From positions 1 to 9,045 of the forward strand of contig CAYJMF010000155.1 of assembly GCA_964370855.1 (NCBI GenBank): a DNA stretch of 9,045 bases, read 5' to 3'. Below, one piece after another: positions 1 to 6,598 of this stretch. This DNA is from JAKLKS01 sp964370855. GTDB lineage: Bacteria; Planctomycetota; JAJSAM01; JAKLKS01. Positions within the stretch are counted from its first letter, which is position 1. Each line of letters begins with the position of its first letter. The notes below the pieces were generated by a model that was given only the letters and a program-made list of their open reading frames with translations, was not told the DNA's origin and ran no database searches. The translations under genes were made by a program, and so were the position numbers.

Positions 1-8
1 GGGTGAAA

Positions 9-39
9 CACCATGGGCCGGAAGGATGATTCTCGCCCC
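9..39 (+). repeat. Possible diverged relative of the 6617-6731 repeat loop
   Basis: The 11-mer GATGATTCTCG (25-35) is identical to the reverse complement of loop bases 6659-6669 in the large inverted repeat at 6617-6731. In both places a CACCAT lies upstream (here 9-14, ten bases before the 11-mer; in the element fourteen bases before it), and a C-rich run follows after one different base. The long arms are not present here, so at most this is a decayed or partial copy, and its left part may lie outside the window. It sits just past the 3' end of the receptor gene. The match is seen directly; shared origin is inference. Confidence 0.35.
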
Positions 40-42
40 GCC

Positions 43-81
43 CCCGCCGCCAATCTGGGTCGGGTTCAGTATGGCGGCGGG
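43..81 (-). terminator. GC hairpin after the receptor gene, possible terminator
   Basis: CCCGCCGCC (43-51) pairs perfectly with GGCGGCGGG (73-81) around a 21-nt loop, ending 2 bases beyond the receptor stop codon (84-86) in the direction of transcription. The stem is strong, but no U-run follows it, so it is not a classical intrinsic terminator. It could act with Rho or protect the mRNA 3' end. GC-rich short inverted repeats are common by chance in such DNA, so confidence is low. Confidence 0.3.
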
Positions 82-83
82 CG

Positions 84-2363
84 TCAGAACCACACCTCCA
101 GGCTGGCGATGAAGTTGATGCCCGGGGCGTCCATGCGGCTGTGGGCGGCGCGGTAGCGCTTGTTGAGGAGGTTCTCGACCCCCACGAGGATCTTCGCGTC
201 CTCGGAGAGTTTCATCCCGGCGTAGGCGTGGAAGGTCGTGTAGCCCGGGGTGCCGATGTAGGAGCGCAGGTAGGGGGAGGTCCCGTCCTGGGGGTCGCGG
301 CGCCAGGCGAGGTCGGACTTCGCCCGGTCGCTGGGGATGTCGTCGAACCGGTCCACCATGTCGGCGCGCACCTCGAACCACGCGCCCCGCGCGGGGTCCG
401 TGGTCTCGTCCCAGCGGATCCCGAGGAGGAGGCGGGTCGGCTGCGTGTGGCGGAAGGGTTCCTCGGCGGGGTGGCTGTCGGTGCCGTCCACGCGGCCCCG
501 GTTCCACGCGAAGGAGGCGTCCATGGACCAGTTGGCGGGGATGGCGTCGACGTGGACGTGGGGCACCCACGCGGCGCGGACCTCGAAGCCCTTCACGAAG
601 GCGTCCCCCCCCTCGACCTGCTCGACGTACCCCTCGTTGGCGTCCTGGACGCCGTTGCCGTTGAAGTCGTACCAGGTGGAGCCGTTGTAGGTCGTGGACC
701 GGAGGTCCCCCTGCCAGTTGCTGACGAGGGAGACGTAATGGGCGGCCTCGAAGCGCAGCCCCGGGGAGCGGGTCTTCACGCCGACCTCGAAGTTGTCGGA
801 GTTCGTCGGATCGAGGAGCCCGTTGGGGATGAGCACCCCGTCGCCGAGCTGGCGGATGCCGAAGTTCGGCGCGTTCTGGCGGAAGCCGCGGGACCAGTTC
901 GCCGTCAGGTGGATCCGGTCCGACGCCTTGAACACGGTGCCGAGGCCGCCCGTGAGGGCGCCCTGGTTCTCCCGGATCGCGTCGGCCCGCGGGTCCCCCT
1001 GCGGGGGATGGTAGGCGCCGTCCACGCTCGTCTTGAAGAGCATGCGGTCGTAGCGCGCCGAGCCGAGGAGGCTCCATTTCCGCGAGACCTCCCACTCGTC
1101 CTGGGCGTAGACCCCGCCGGACCACCAGTCGCTCTGCGGGGCCGCGCGGCTCTTCGCGCCGGGTCCGACGATGGTGAACTGCTCGTCGTCGGGGCTCTCC
1201 CCCTTGTCGAGCTCCATGGAGAGGCCCGCGGTGAGGACGTGCCCGCGGCCGAGGCCCCGGGTGGCCCGGACGCCGCCGGCGAAGGTGTTCGTCACGGCGA
1301 GCCCCCTGTCGCCCGTGGAGAGGAAGAGGCGCTCGTCCTCCTTGTGCTGCCAGTAGAGCTTCGCCTCGAGCTGGTCCCAGGCCCCGTTGCCGGCGTCGTC
1401 CTCGTAGAAGAGCCCCGCCGCCTGCCGGGTGTTGGCGTTGTCCTGCGTCGGCCGGTAGTAGCGCTTGATGCCGGTGCGGTGGACGTCCTGCACGGTGAGC
1501 CGGAGGATCCGCTTCTCCGCGAGCTTCATCTCCCCGGAGAAGTCCCAGTTGCGCTCCCGGCCGTCGCTCGGCCTCAGGGTGCCGAGCCCGCGCCCCCCCT
1601 GGACGTCGTCGAACTCGCGGGCGGACCCGCCGACGAGCCAGCGGAAGTCCTTCCCGGCCCCGAAGAACTCCTGCCGGAAGCCGATGGACCGATCCACGGA
1701 CCCGGCGGTGACCCTGGAGCGGCCCCCGTATTTGAACCCCTCCTCCTGGAAGTCGAGGGGGGCCCTGCGGGTGATGACGTTGATGACGGCGCCGAGGGCG
1801 TTGGACCCGTACAGGGCCGAGGAGGGGCCGCGGATCACCTCGATGCGGTCCACGATCTCGGGGTCGATCTTCCCGTACATGTCGTCGGCCCCGAAGCCCC
1901 CCTCGCCCCAGAGCGTGGAGAGGGAGTTCCCGTCCACGAGGGTCAGGAGGTTGAAGCCGGAGAAGCCGCGGATGACGGGATCCGAGGTCGTCGAGGTGCG
2001 CTCGTCGTACCAGATCCCCGCGTCGCGCCGGGAGACGCCCTTCATGGCGACGAACATCCCGGGCCCGGCGAGTTCCTCCGCGTCGAAGACGGAGATGGAC
2101 TGGGGGAGGTCGAAGGAGTCGCGGCGGGTGCGGGTGGCCGTGACCGTCACCTCGGGGAGTTCCGGGGCCCGCCGTCCGGCGACGTACTCCTCGGCGGCCT
2201 TCTCGACGGCGGTCGCCGGCGCGGGAGGGGCCTCCTTCACGGGGGGGGCCTCCTTCGCGGGGGGCGGCTGCTTCGCCGGCTCCTCGGCCCGCGCCGGGGA
2301 GGCGAGACCGCCGAGGACCGGGAGCAGCAGCAGGACGGACGACACCTTCACGCTGGGGCGCAT
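84..2363 (-). CDS. TonB-dependent outer-membrane receptor
   Basis: This 759-residue protein is a 22-strand-type outer-membrane receptor that imports a scarce substrate using TonB energy. The substrate cannot be told from sequence. Residues 1-26 form a signal peptide (leucine-rich core, ASPARA then EE). Residues 29-46 are three proline/lysine hexapeptide repeats. A TonB-box-like stretch, EVTVTATRT, lies at 71-79. The plug domain spans about 83-200 and includes DPVIRGF (128-134), VDRIEVIRGPSSALYGSNA (171-189) and GAVINVITRR (191-200). The beta barrel runs to the C-terminal ...SLEVWF, and the final Phe fits BAM-dependent insertion. The late motif GVENLLNKRY (728-737) is typical of the family. 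The reading frame stays open far upstream, antisense to the etf genes, but the ATG at 2363 is preceded by AAGGAGG and begins the signal peptide, so I chose it. Residues 566-577 form an EF-hand-like loop. No TonB, ExbB or ExbD is in the window. The gene is divergent from etfBA. Confidence 0.93.
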   Translation of the reverse strand: MRPSVKVSSVLLLLPVLGGLASPARAEEPAKQPPPAKEAPPVKEAPPAPATAVEKAAEEYVAGRRAPELPEVTVTATRTRRDSFDLPQSISVFDAEELAGPGMFVAMKGVSRRDAGIWYDERTSTTSDPVIRGFSGFNLLTLVDGNSLSTLWGEGGFGADDMYGKIDPEIVDRIEVIRGPSSALYGSNALGAVINVITRRAPLDFQEEGFKYGGRSRVTAGSVDRSIGFRQEFFGAGKDFRWLVGGSAREFDDVQGGRGLGTLRPSDGRERNWDFSGEMKLAEKRILRLTVQDVHRTGIKRYYRPTQDNANTRQAAGLFYEDDAGNGAWDQLEAKLYWQHKEDERLFLSTGDRGLAVTNTFAGGVRATRGLGRGHVLTAGLSMELDKGESPDDEQFTIVGPGAKSRAAPQSDWWSGGVYAQDEWEVSRKWSLLGSARYDRMLFKTSVDGAYHPPQGDPRADAIRENQGALTGGLGTVFKASDRIHLTANWSRGFRQNAPNFGIRQLGDGVLIPNGLLDPTNSDNFEVGVKTRSPGLRFEAAHYVSLVSNWQGDLRSTTYNGSTWYDFNGNGVQDANEGYVEQVEGGDAFVKGFEVRAAWVPHVHVDAIPANWSMDASFAWNRGRVDGTDSHPAEEPFRHTQPTRLLLGIRWDETTDPARGAWFEVRADMVDRFDDIPSDRAKSDLAWRRDPQDGTSPYLRSYIGTPGYTTFHAYAGMKLSEDAKILVGVENLLNKRYRAAHSRMDAPGINFIASLEVWF
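2226..2279 (-). repeat. 18-bp tandem repeat coding for PAKxxP hexapeptides
   Basis: Three successive 18-bp units encode PAKQPP, PAKEAP and PVKEAP (receptor residues 29-46). The last two units share almost the whole string GGGGCCTCCTTC-CGGGGGG on the plus strand. This Pro/Lys-rich spacer lies between the signal peptide and the TonB-box-like segment, so it would be a flexible periplasmic tether. Repeat number could vary between strains. Confidence 0.7.
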
Positions 2364-2367
2364 GCTT

Positions 2368-2374
2368 CCTCCTT
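2368..2374 (-). promoter_or_regulatory. Ribosome binding site that sets the receptor start
   Basis: Read on the minus strand, AAGGAGG lies four bases before the ATG at 2363. This strong Shine-Dalgarno sequence, directly before a good signal peptide, fixes the start and excludes the long upstream extension of the same open frame. Confidence 0.8.
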
Positions 2375-2460
2375 CACCACCGGGGCACGGACGCCGGGCC
2401 CGATGCACCGGTGTAGGCAACCGCCGTACCGTCGGGAACATGACGGGCGTCAGGGGAACC

Positions 2461-2527
2461 GTCCCCCGGGGGACACGGATCCCGGCCCGCCCGGCGCCCG
2501 GCCCCGCACCGCCGTCCCCGGGGGGAT
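2461..2527. promoter_or_regulatory. Twin 14-bp palindromes in the divergent region, possible operators
   Basis: GTCCCCCGGGGGAC (2461-2474) is a perfect palindrome. GTCCCCGGGGGGAT (2514-2527) matches it at 12 of 14 positions. They start 53 bp apart, close to five helical turns, so a bound dimer pair would face the same side of the DNA. They lie between the divergent receptor and etfB genes. An operator role is inference; runs of C and G make chance palindromes easier in DNA of this composition. Apart from these and the promoter at 2572-2600, I see no recognisable riboswitch or small gene in 2364-2636. Confidence 0.3.
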
Positions 2528-2571
2528 CCGGTGGCGTCACGCTCCCGCGCACCCATGTCCGGCGTTCCCGT

Positions 2572-2600
2572 TTGGCGGGGCCCGGGCGGGTTCGTAGGAT
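2572..2600 (+). promoter_or_regulatory. Candidate sigma-70-type promoter for etfBA
   Basis: TTGGCG (2572-2577) and TAGGAT (2595-2600) are separated by 17 bases. They match the -35 consensus at 3 of 6 positions and the -10 consensus at 4 of 6. Transcription would begin near 2607, giving a leader of about 30 bases before the etfB ATG. The spacing is ideal, but the -35 match is weak. Confidence 0.4.
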
Positions 2601-2636
2601 GCGGCCGGCGGCATCGTCGCCGCCTCCGGAGGTCCC

Positions 2637-3410
2637 ATGAAGATCGCCGTCTGCATCAAGCGCGTGCCCGACACCACCGCCAAGGTCCGCGTCGCCGCCG
2701 ACGGGAAGTCCGTGGACCCCGCCGGCGTCGAGTGGGTCATCTCCCCCTACGACGAGATCGCCCTCGAGGCGGCCCTCAAGCTGAAGGAGGGAGGGAAGGC
2801 GGAGAAGGTGACCGTCCTCTGCCTCGGCCCGAAGGAGGCGACCAAGGAGCTCCGCACGGCCCTGGCCATGGGCGCCGACGACGCGGTGCTCCTCGTGGAC
2901 GGCGGCGGCGAGCGCGACGCCGCGTCCACGGCGGCGGCCCTGGCCGGGGAGGCGAAGGCGCTCGGCGCCGACCTCCTCCTCTTCGGGTGGAAGGCCATCG
3001 ACACGGACCAGGCCGCGGTGCCCCACCTCGCCGCCGCGGTCCTCGACCGGCCCTGCGTCTCCTTCGTGACCAGGGTCGAGGCTGGCGTGACGAAGGTCGA
3101 GGCCGGGGTCGGCCGCCTCCTCTGCCACCGCGAGGTGGAGGGGGGGACGGAGGTCCTCGAGGTGCCCCTCCCCTGCGTGCTCACGGCCCAGAAGGGGCTG
3201 GCGGAGCCCCGCTACGCCTCCCTCAAGGGGATCATGGCGGCGAAGAAGAAGCCCCTCGTCGAGAAGCCGGCCCCGGCGGCGGCGGCCTCCCTGCGGACGG
3301 AGAGCCTCTCCCTCCCCGCGGAGCGCCCCCCGGGACGCATCGTCGGCAAGGGCGTGGAGGCGGTGCCGGAACTGGTCCGGCTGCTCAAGGACGAGGCGAA
3401 GCTCCTGTAG
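2637..3410 (+). CDS. etfB: Electron transfer flavoprotein, beta subunit
   Basis: EtfB is the smaller subunit of the soluble heterodimer that takes electrons from flavin dehydrogenases such as acyl-CoA dehydrogenases and passes them on. It carries the AMP or second flavin at the interface with EtfA. The 257 residues are normal for the family. The N-terminus MKIAVCIKRVPDT and the stretch SPYDEIALEAAL (36-47) are typical. Residues 163-183 (R165, E168, G169, G170, E172, P179, then VLT) follow the EtfB signature closely. RYASLKGIMAAKKKP (192-206) is the usual C-terminal recognition-loop region. The nucleotide-loop region reads AIDTDQAAVPHL (120-131); this differs from the human-type loop, so I do not assign it to the simple or the bifurcating class. 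GGAGG lies at 2628-2632, four bases before ATG. The gene is followed after 22 bp by etfA, surely in one operon. Confidence 0.95.
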   Translation: MKIAVCIKRVPDTTAKVRVAADGKSVDPAGVEWVISPYDEIALEAALKLKEGGKAEKVTVLCLGPKEATKELRTALAMGADDAVLLVDGGGERDAASTAAALAGEAKALGADLLLFGWKAIDTDQAAVPHLAAAVLDRPCVSFVTRVEAGVTKVEAGVGRLLCHREVEGGTEVLEVPLPCVLTAQKGLAEPRYASLKGIMAAKKKPLVEKPAPAAAASLRTESLSLPAERPPGRIVGKGVEAVPELVRLLKDEAKLL

Positions 3411-3432
3411 CGGGGGGCGAAAGGAAACGGCC

Positions 3433-4410
3433 ATGGCGGGGATCCTGGTGTACGTGGAGCAGAAGGACGGGACGCCGAAGAAGGCCTCCCTCGAGGCCCT
3501 CGGCGAGGGGGCGCGGCTCGCGAAGGCCCTCGGGGCCCCCATGAACGCCGTCACCGCGGGCCCCGGCGCCGCGGCGGCCGCCGCCGGCGCGGCGCGGCGC
3601 GGCGCGGCGAAGGTCCTCGTCGTGGACGTCCCCGGGACGGCGGCCTTCCGGCCCGCCTCCTACGGGAGGGCCGTGGCGGCGGCGGCGCGGGCCCTCGACG
3701 CGACCATCGTCCTCATGGGCGCCAGCGCCCAGGGGCGCGACCTCGCCCCCGCCGTTGCGGCGCGCTTCGGCGCCTCCCCCGTGGCGGACTGCACGGGAAC
3801 TTCCGTCGCCGGGGGCCGGGTCGCCTGGATCCGCCCCGTCTACGCGGGCCGGGTCGTCGCCCGCGTCGTCAACGACGGGCCCGTCACCGTGGCCTCCCTC
3901 CGGCCCAACGCCTTCGAGCCCGGCGCCGACGGGGCAGCCGGGGCGGTGGAGCCCTTCGACCCGGGCATCCCCGAGGGGGACCTGTCCGTGGTGGTGAAGG
4001 AGGTGCTGGCGCCGGCGGCGAAGCGCGTGGACCTCACGGAGGCGGACATCGTCGTCTCCGGGGGGCGCGGCCTCAAGGGGCCGGAGCACTTCGCCCTCGT
4101 CGAGGGGCTGGCCGCGGCCCTCGGCGGCGTCGTGGGCGCGAGCCGCGCCGTCGTGGACGCCGGCTGGCGGCCCCACGCCGAGCAGGTCGGGCAGACGGGG
4201 AAGACCGTGTCGCCGAAGCTCTACGTGGCCCTCGGCATCTCCGGGGCCATCCAGCACCTCGCCGGCATGACCTCCTCCCGCTGCATCGTCGCCGTCAACA
4301 AGGACGCCGAGGCCCCCATCTTCAAGGTGGCGGACTACGGGATCGTCGGGGACGTGTTCGAGGTGGTCCCGGCGCTGACGAAGGCGGTGCTGGCGGCGAA
4401 GGGCGGGTAG
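3433..4410 (+). CDS. etfA: Electron transfer flavoprotein, alpha subunit
   Basis: EtfA holds the FAD that shuttles electrons, and it pairs with EtfB encoded just upstream. Its 325 residues are the usual length. The N-terminal domain (about 1-190) is the divergent ETF fold, with an alanine-rich stretch at 46-60. The C-terminal FAD domain is highly conserved: VSGGRGLKGPEHF (208-220), SRAVVDAGW (237-245), QVGQTGK (251-257), LYVALGISGAIQHLAGM (263-279), and APIFKVADYGIVGD (294-307). R238, the QTGK loop and the GISGAIQH loop are the expected FAD contacts. AAGGA at 3421-3425 serves as ribosome binding site. No acyl-CoA dehydrogenase, ETF:quinone oxidoreductase or ferredoxin gene lies nearby, so the electron donors and acceptor cannot be named. 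Confidence 0.96.
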   Translation: MAGILVYVEQKDGTPKKASLEALGEGARLAKALGAPMNAVTAGPGAAAAAAGAARRGAAKVLVVDVPGTAAFRPASYGRAVAAAARALDATIVLMGASAQGRDLAPAVAARFGASPVADCTGTSVAGGRVAWIRPVYAGRVVARVVNDGPVTVASLRPNAFEPGADGAAGAVEPFDPGIPEGDLSVVVKEVLAPAAKRVDLTEADIVVSGGRGLKGPEHFALVEGLAAALGGVVGASRAVVDAGWRPHAEQVGQTGKTVSPKLYVALGISGAIQHLAGMTSSRCIVAVNKDAEAPIFKVADYGIVGDVFEVVPALTKAVLAAKGG

Positions 4411-4418
4411 TCCGGAAA

Positions 4419-4439
4419 GGGAGGGTCGGGCGGGTCGGG
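4419..4439 (+). promoter_or_regulatory. G-quadruplex motif between etfA and lptB
   Basis: Five GGG runs (4419-4421, 4423-4425, 4428-4430, 4432-4434, 4437-4439) are separated by loops of 1, 2, 1 and 2 bases, on the coding strand. This satisfies the classical four-tract quadruplex rule with one spare tract. It starts 8 bases after the etfA stop and ends 60 bases before the lptB start, so it could form in the RNA. GGGAGGGT (4419-4426) can instead pair with ACCCTCCC (4471-4478). Folding is inference. Confidence 0.45.
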
Positions 4440-4486
4440 TACCCTGTTCCCCTCCCCCCCGCCATCGTTTACCCTCCCGGGGTCCC

Positions 4487-4491
4487 GGAGG
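4487..4491 (+). promoter_or_regulatory. Ribosome binding site pointing to a CTG start of lptB
   Basis: GGAGG is followed by eight bases and then CTG at 4500, which is normal spacing. The next possible start, GTG at 4515, would be 23 bases away, too far for this site. No other purine-rich site precedes 4515. Confidence 0.6.
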
Positions 4492-4499
4492 CTACCGCC

Positions 4500-5273
4500 C
4501 TGCCCCTCCTCGAAGTGAAGGACCTGGCCAAGACCTACCGCCGCCGCCGCGTGGTGGACGGGGTCTCCTTCTCCCTGGAGGCGGGCGAGGTGGTGGGGCT
4601 CCTCGGGCCCAACGGCGCGGGGAAGACGACCTCCTTCAAGATGACCCTCGGCCTCGTCACCCCCGACGAGGGGCAGGTCCTCCTCCGGGGGGAGGACATC
4701 ACCCGGGCCCCCACCCACGTCCGGGCCCGCAAGGGCATCGGCTACCTCCCCCAGGAGGCCTCCGTCTTCCGCCGCATGACCGTGGAGGACAACATCCTGG
4801 CCGTGCTGGAGGCCCTGGACCTCACGGCGGCGCAGAGGCGGGAGCGGTGCGAGGCCCGCATCGCCGAGTTCGGCCTGGAGAAGGTCCGGAAGTCCCACGC
4901 CGAGAACCTCTCCGGGGGAGAGCGGCGGCGCCTCGAGATCGCCCGCTCCCTCGCCCTGGAGCCCGCCGTGGTCCTCCTCGACGAGCCCTTCTCGGGCATC
5001 GACCCCATCGCCGTGGAGGACATACAGGGGCTCCTCCGGGACCTCCGGAAGAGGGGCATCGGGCTCGTCATCACCGACCACAACGTCCGGGAGACGCTCT
5101 CCATCACCGATCGCGCCTACATCATCCACGGTGGTAGAATCGCCCGCCACGGCCCCCCCGGGGACCTGGTGAACGATCCCTTCGTGCGCAAGATCTACCT
5201 CGGGAGCCGGTTCGAGCTCGGGTCGGCGGCGCCGCCCGGGGAGGAAGAGGCGGAGGGCGGGACGGCGTCATGA
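4500..5273 (+). CDS. lptB: LPS export ABC transporter ATPase LptB
   Basis: LptB is the cytoplasmic ATPase that drives LptFGC to pull lipopolysaccharide from the inner membrane onto the Lpt bridge. Counting from CTG, the 257 residues show Walker A GPNGAGKTT (36-44, K42), Q-loop YLPQEASVFRRMTVEDN (82-98), signature LSGGERRR (137-144), Walker B VVLLDEP (157-163, catalytic E162), and switch ITDHNVRETL (191-200, H194). The long strings are close to E. coli LptB as I recall it, where the equivalents are K42, E163 and H195. That gap-free agreement at the N-terminus, plus GGAGG at 4487-4491, favours the CTG at 4500 over the GTG at 4515, which would cut off the first strand (LLEV). The C-terminus extends beyond RFEL by about 20 acidic/Gly residues. 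The stop overlaps the next gene's ATG by 4 bp. The lptC, lptA and lptFG genes are not in view. Confidence 0.93.
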   Translation: MPLLEVKDLAKTYRRRRVVDGVSFSLEAGEVVGLLGPNGAGKTTSFKMTLGLVTPDEGQVLLRGEDITRAPTHVRARKGIGYLPQEASVFRRMTVEDNILAVLEALDLTAAQRRERCEARIAEFGLEKVRKSHAENLSGGERRRLEIARSLALEPAVVLLDEPFSGIDPIAVEDIQGLLRDLRKRGIGLVITDHNVRETLSITDRAYIIHGGRIARHGPPGDLVNDPFVRKIYLGSRFELGSAAPPGEEEAEGGTAS

Positions 5274-6598
5274 GCGATCCGGCCGAGGAGTTCTCCCGGG
5301 ACGAGACCCACGTCCTCGTGTGCGACGACGAACCGCACATCCGCGAGCCCGTCGCCATCTACCTGCGCCAGAACGGCTTCCAGGTCACCACCGCGGTGGA
5401 CGGCCAGGACGGCCTGAAGAAGTTCGAGAAGGGGGACTTCTTCCTCGTCATCACGGACATCAACATGCCCCAGATGACGGGGCTCGATCTCCTGGCCGCG
5501 GTCAAGAAGCTCCGGCCCACCACGGACGTCGTGATGATCACGGGGAACGTGGACCTCGACTACGCCATCAAGGCCATCAAGAGCGGCGCCTACGACTACT
5601 TCCGGAAGCCCTTCGACTTCGAGGACGTGATGCTCACCGTGAGCCGCGTCGTCGAGAAGCGCCGCCTGCAGAAGGCGGCGGCGGAGGCGGAGCGGCTGCG
5701 CGGCGAGCGGTCGGCCTCGGAGCGCAACGCCATCGAGGCCGTGATGGCCCTCGTGCAGGCGGTCTACTCCAAGGACTCCTACACCCGCGGCCACATGGAG
5801 CGCGTGGGGCTCTACGCCAACGTCATCGCCGAGACCATGGGGCTCGAGCCGCGCCGCCGGAAGATCATCGAGCGGGCCGGCATCCTGCACGACATCGGCA
5901 AGATCGGCACCCCCGACGTCATCCTCAACAAGACGGGGAAGCTGACGCAGGAGGAGTTCCTCGTCATCCAGCTCCACCCCAACGTCGGCGCCCAGATCGT
6001 GCGGCCCATCACGGTGCTCGGCGAGGTGGCGCCGCTCGTCCGCCAGCACCACGAGAAGTGGAACGGCTCCGGCTACCCGGAGCGCCTCTCGGGGGAGCAG
6101 ATCACCGTGGAGGCCCGGGTCCTGGCCATCGCCGACGTCTTCGACGCCCTCCACTCCGACCGCGCCTACCGCCCCGGCCTGCCCATCGAGAAGACGGTCC
6201 AGATCATCAAGGAGGGGCGGGGCTCCCACTTCGACCCCGAGGTGGTGGACTGCTTCGACTCCTGCCTCAACGACGGGACCCTGCTGGCCTCCACCAAGGA
6301 CTCCCGCGGCTCCGGCCCGGTCCCCGCCCAGTACAAGGCCAAGTCCATGGCGGAGGAGGCGCAGACGATCATCAGGGGCGCCACCAGCCAGGCGAGGGCG
6401 AGCGCCGGCGGGGGCCCCGCCGGAACTCCCCCCGCTGCCCCCCCGGGGAAGCCCCCGGAGATCCTCTCCGCCCCGCCCGCGGCGAAGGCGCCCGCCGTGA
6501 AGGAGAAGGAGGAGGAGATTCCCGCCGCCCCACCGGCCGCCCGCGTCGAGAAGGAGGAGAACCTCGACATGACCATGGACCTCCCCCCGCCGGCGTAA
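5270..6598 (+). CDS. Response regulator with HD-GYP phosphodiesterase domain
   Basis: This 442-residue two-component output protein probably degrades cyclic di-GMP when phosphorylated. The receiver domain spans about 13-126: acidic pair D19/D20, phospho-acceptor D63 (ITDINMP), T91 (MITGN) and K113 (RKPFDF). A charged, probably coiled-coil linker covers about 127-152. The HD-GYP domain (about 153-335) keeps the expected metal ligands and signature: H175 (RGHMERV), H207/D208 (LHDIGKIG), H236 (LHPNVG), HHEKWNGSGYP (260-270) and D289 (IADVFDAL). Residues from about 337 onward form a Pro/Ala/Lys/Glu-rich tail, probably disordered, ending in DMTMDLPPPA. There is no DNA-binding or GGDEF domain. The ATG overlaps the lptB stop (ATGA), so translation is probably coupled. 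No cognate histidine kinase is in the window. The family call is firm; activity on cyclic di-GMP rather than a related dinucleotide is from family knowledge. Confidence 0.93.
   Translation: MSDPAEEFSRDETHVLVCDDEPHIREPVAIYLRQNGFQVTTAVDGQDGLKKFEKGDFFLVITDINMPQMTGLDLLAAVKKLRPTTDVVMITGNVDLDYAIKAIKSGAYDYFRKPFDFEDVMLTVSRVVEKRRLQKAAAEAERLRGERSASERNAIEAVMALVQAVYSKDSYTRGHMERVGLYANVIAETMGLEPRRRKIIERAGILHDIGKIGTPDVILNKTGKLTQEEFLVIQLHPNVGAQIVRPITVLGEVAPLVRQHHEKWNGSGYPERLSGEQITVEARVLAIADVFDALHSDRAYRPGLPIEKTVQIIKEGRGSHFDPEVVDCFDSCLNDGTLLASTKDSRGSGPVPAQYKAKSMAEEAQTIIRGATSQARASAGGGPAGTPPAAPPGKPPEILSAPPAAKAPAVKEKEEEIPAAPPAARVEKEENLDMTMDLPPPA

Noticed and set aside
2241..2248. G8 run near the 5' end of the receptor gene as a phase-variation switch
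   Set aside because: A C8 run also occurs inside lepB (7411-7418) and seven-base runs occur elsewhere, so the tract is not special in this GC-rich DNA. The gene is in frame as given.
141..2597. 818-codon open frame on the plus strand, opposite the receptor gene
   Set aside because: Its product is low-complexity and rich in Gly, Val, Ala, Pro and Glu, typical of a shadow of a GC-rich gene. The opposite strand encodes a clear TonB-dependent receptor.
2364..2636. Cobalamin or other riboswitch upstream of the TonB receptor
   Set aside because: I looked for conserved B12-box and similar elements on the receptor strand and saw none.
2364..3554. A 397-residue N-terminal extension of the receptor reading frame, antisense to etfB
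   Set aside because: It lacks the domain structure of a receptor. The ATG at 2363 has a strong ribosome binding site and starts a signal peptide. The frame is open only because GC-rich codons rarely make stops on the other strand.
4437..4444. GGGTACCC palindrome as an operator for lptB
   Set aside because: Eight base pairs only, embedded in the G-run region; expected by chance.
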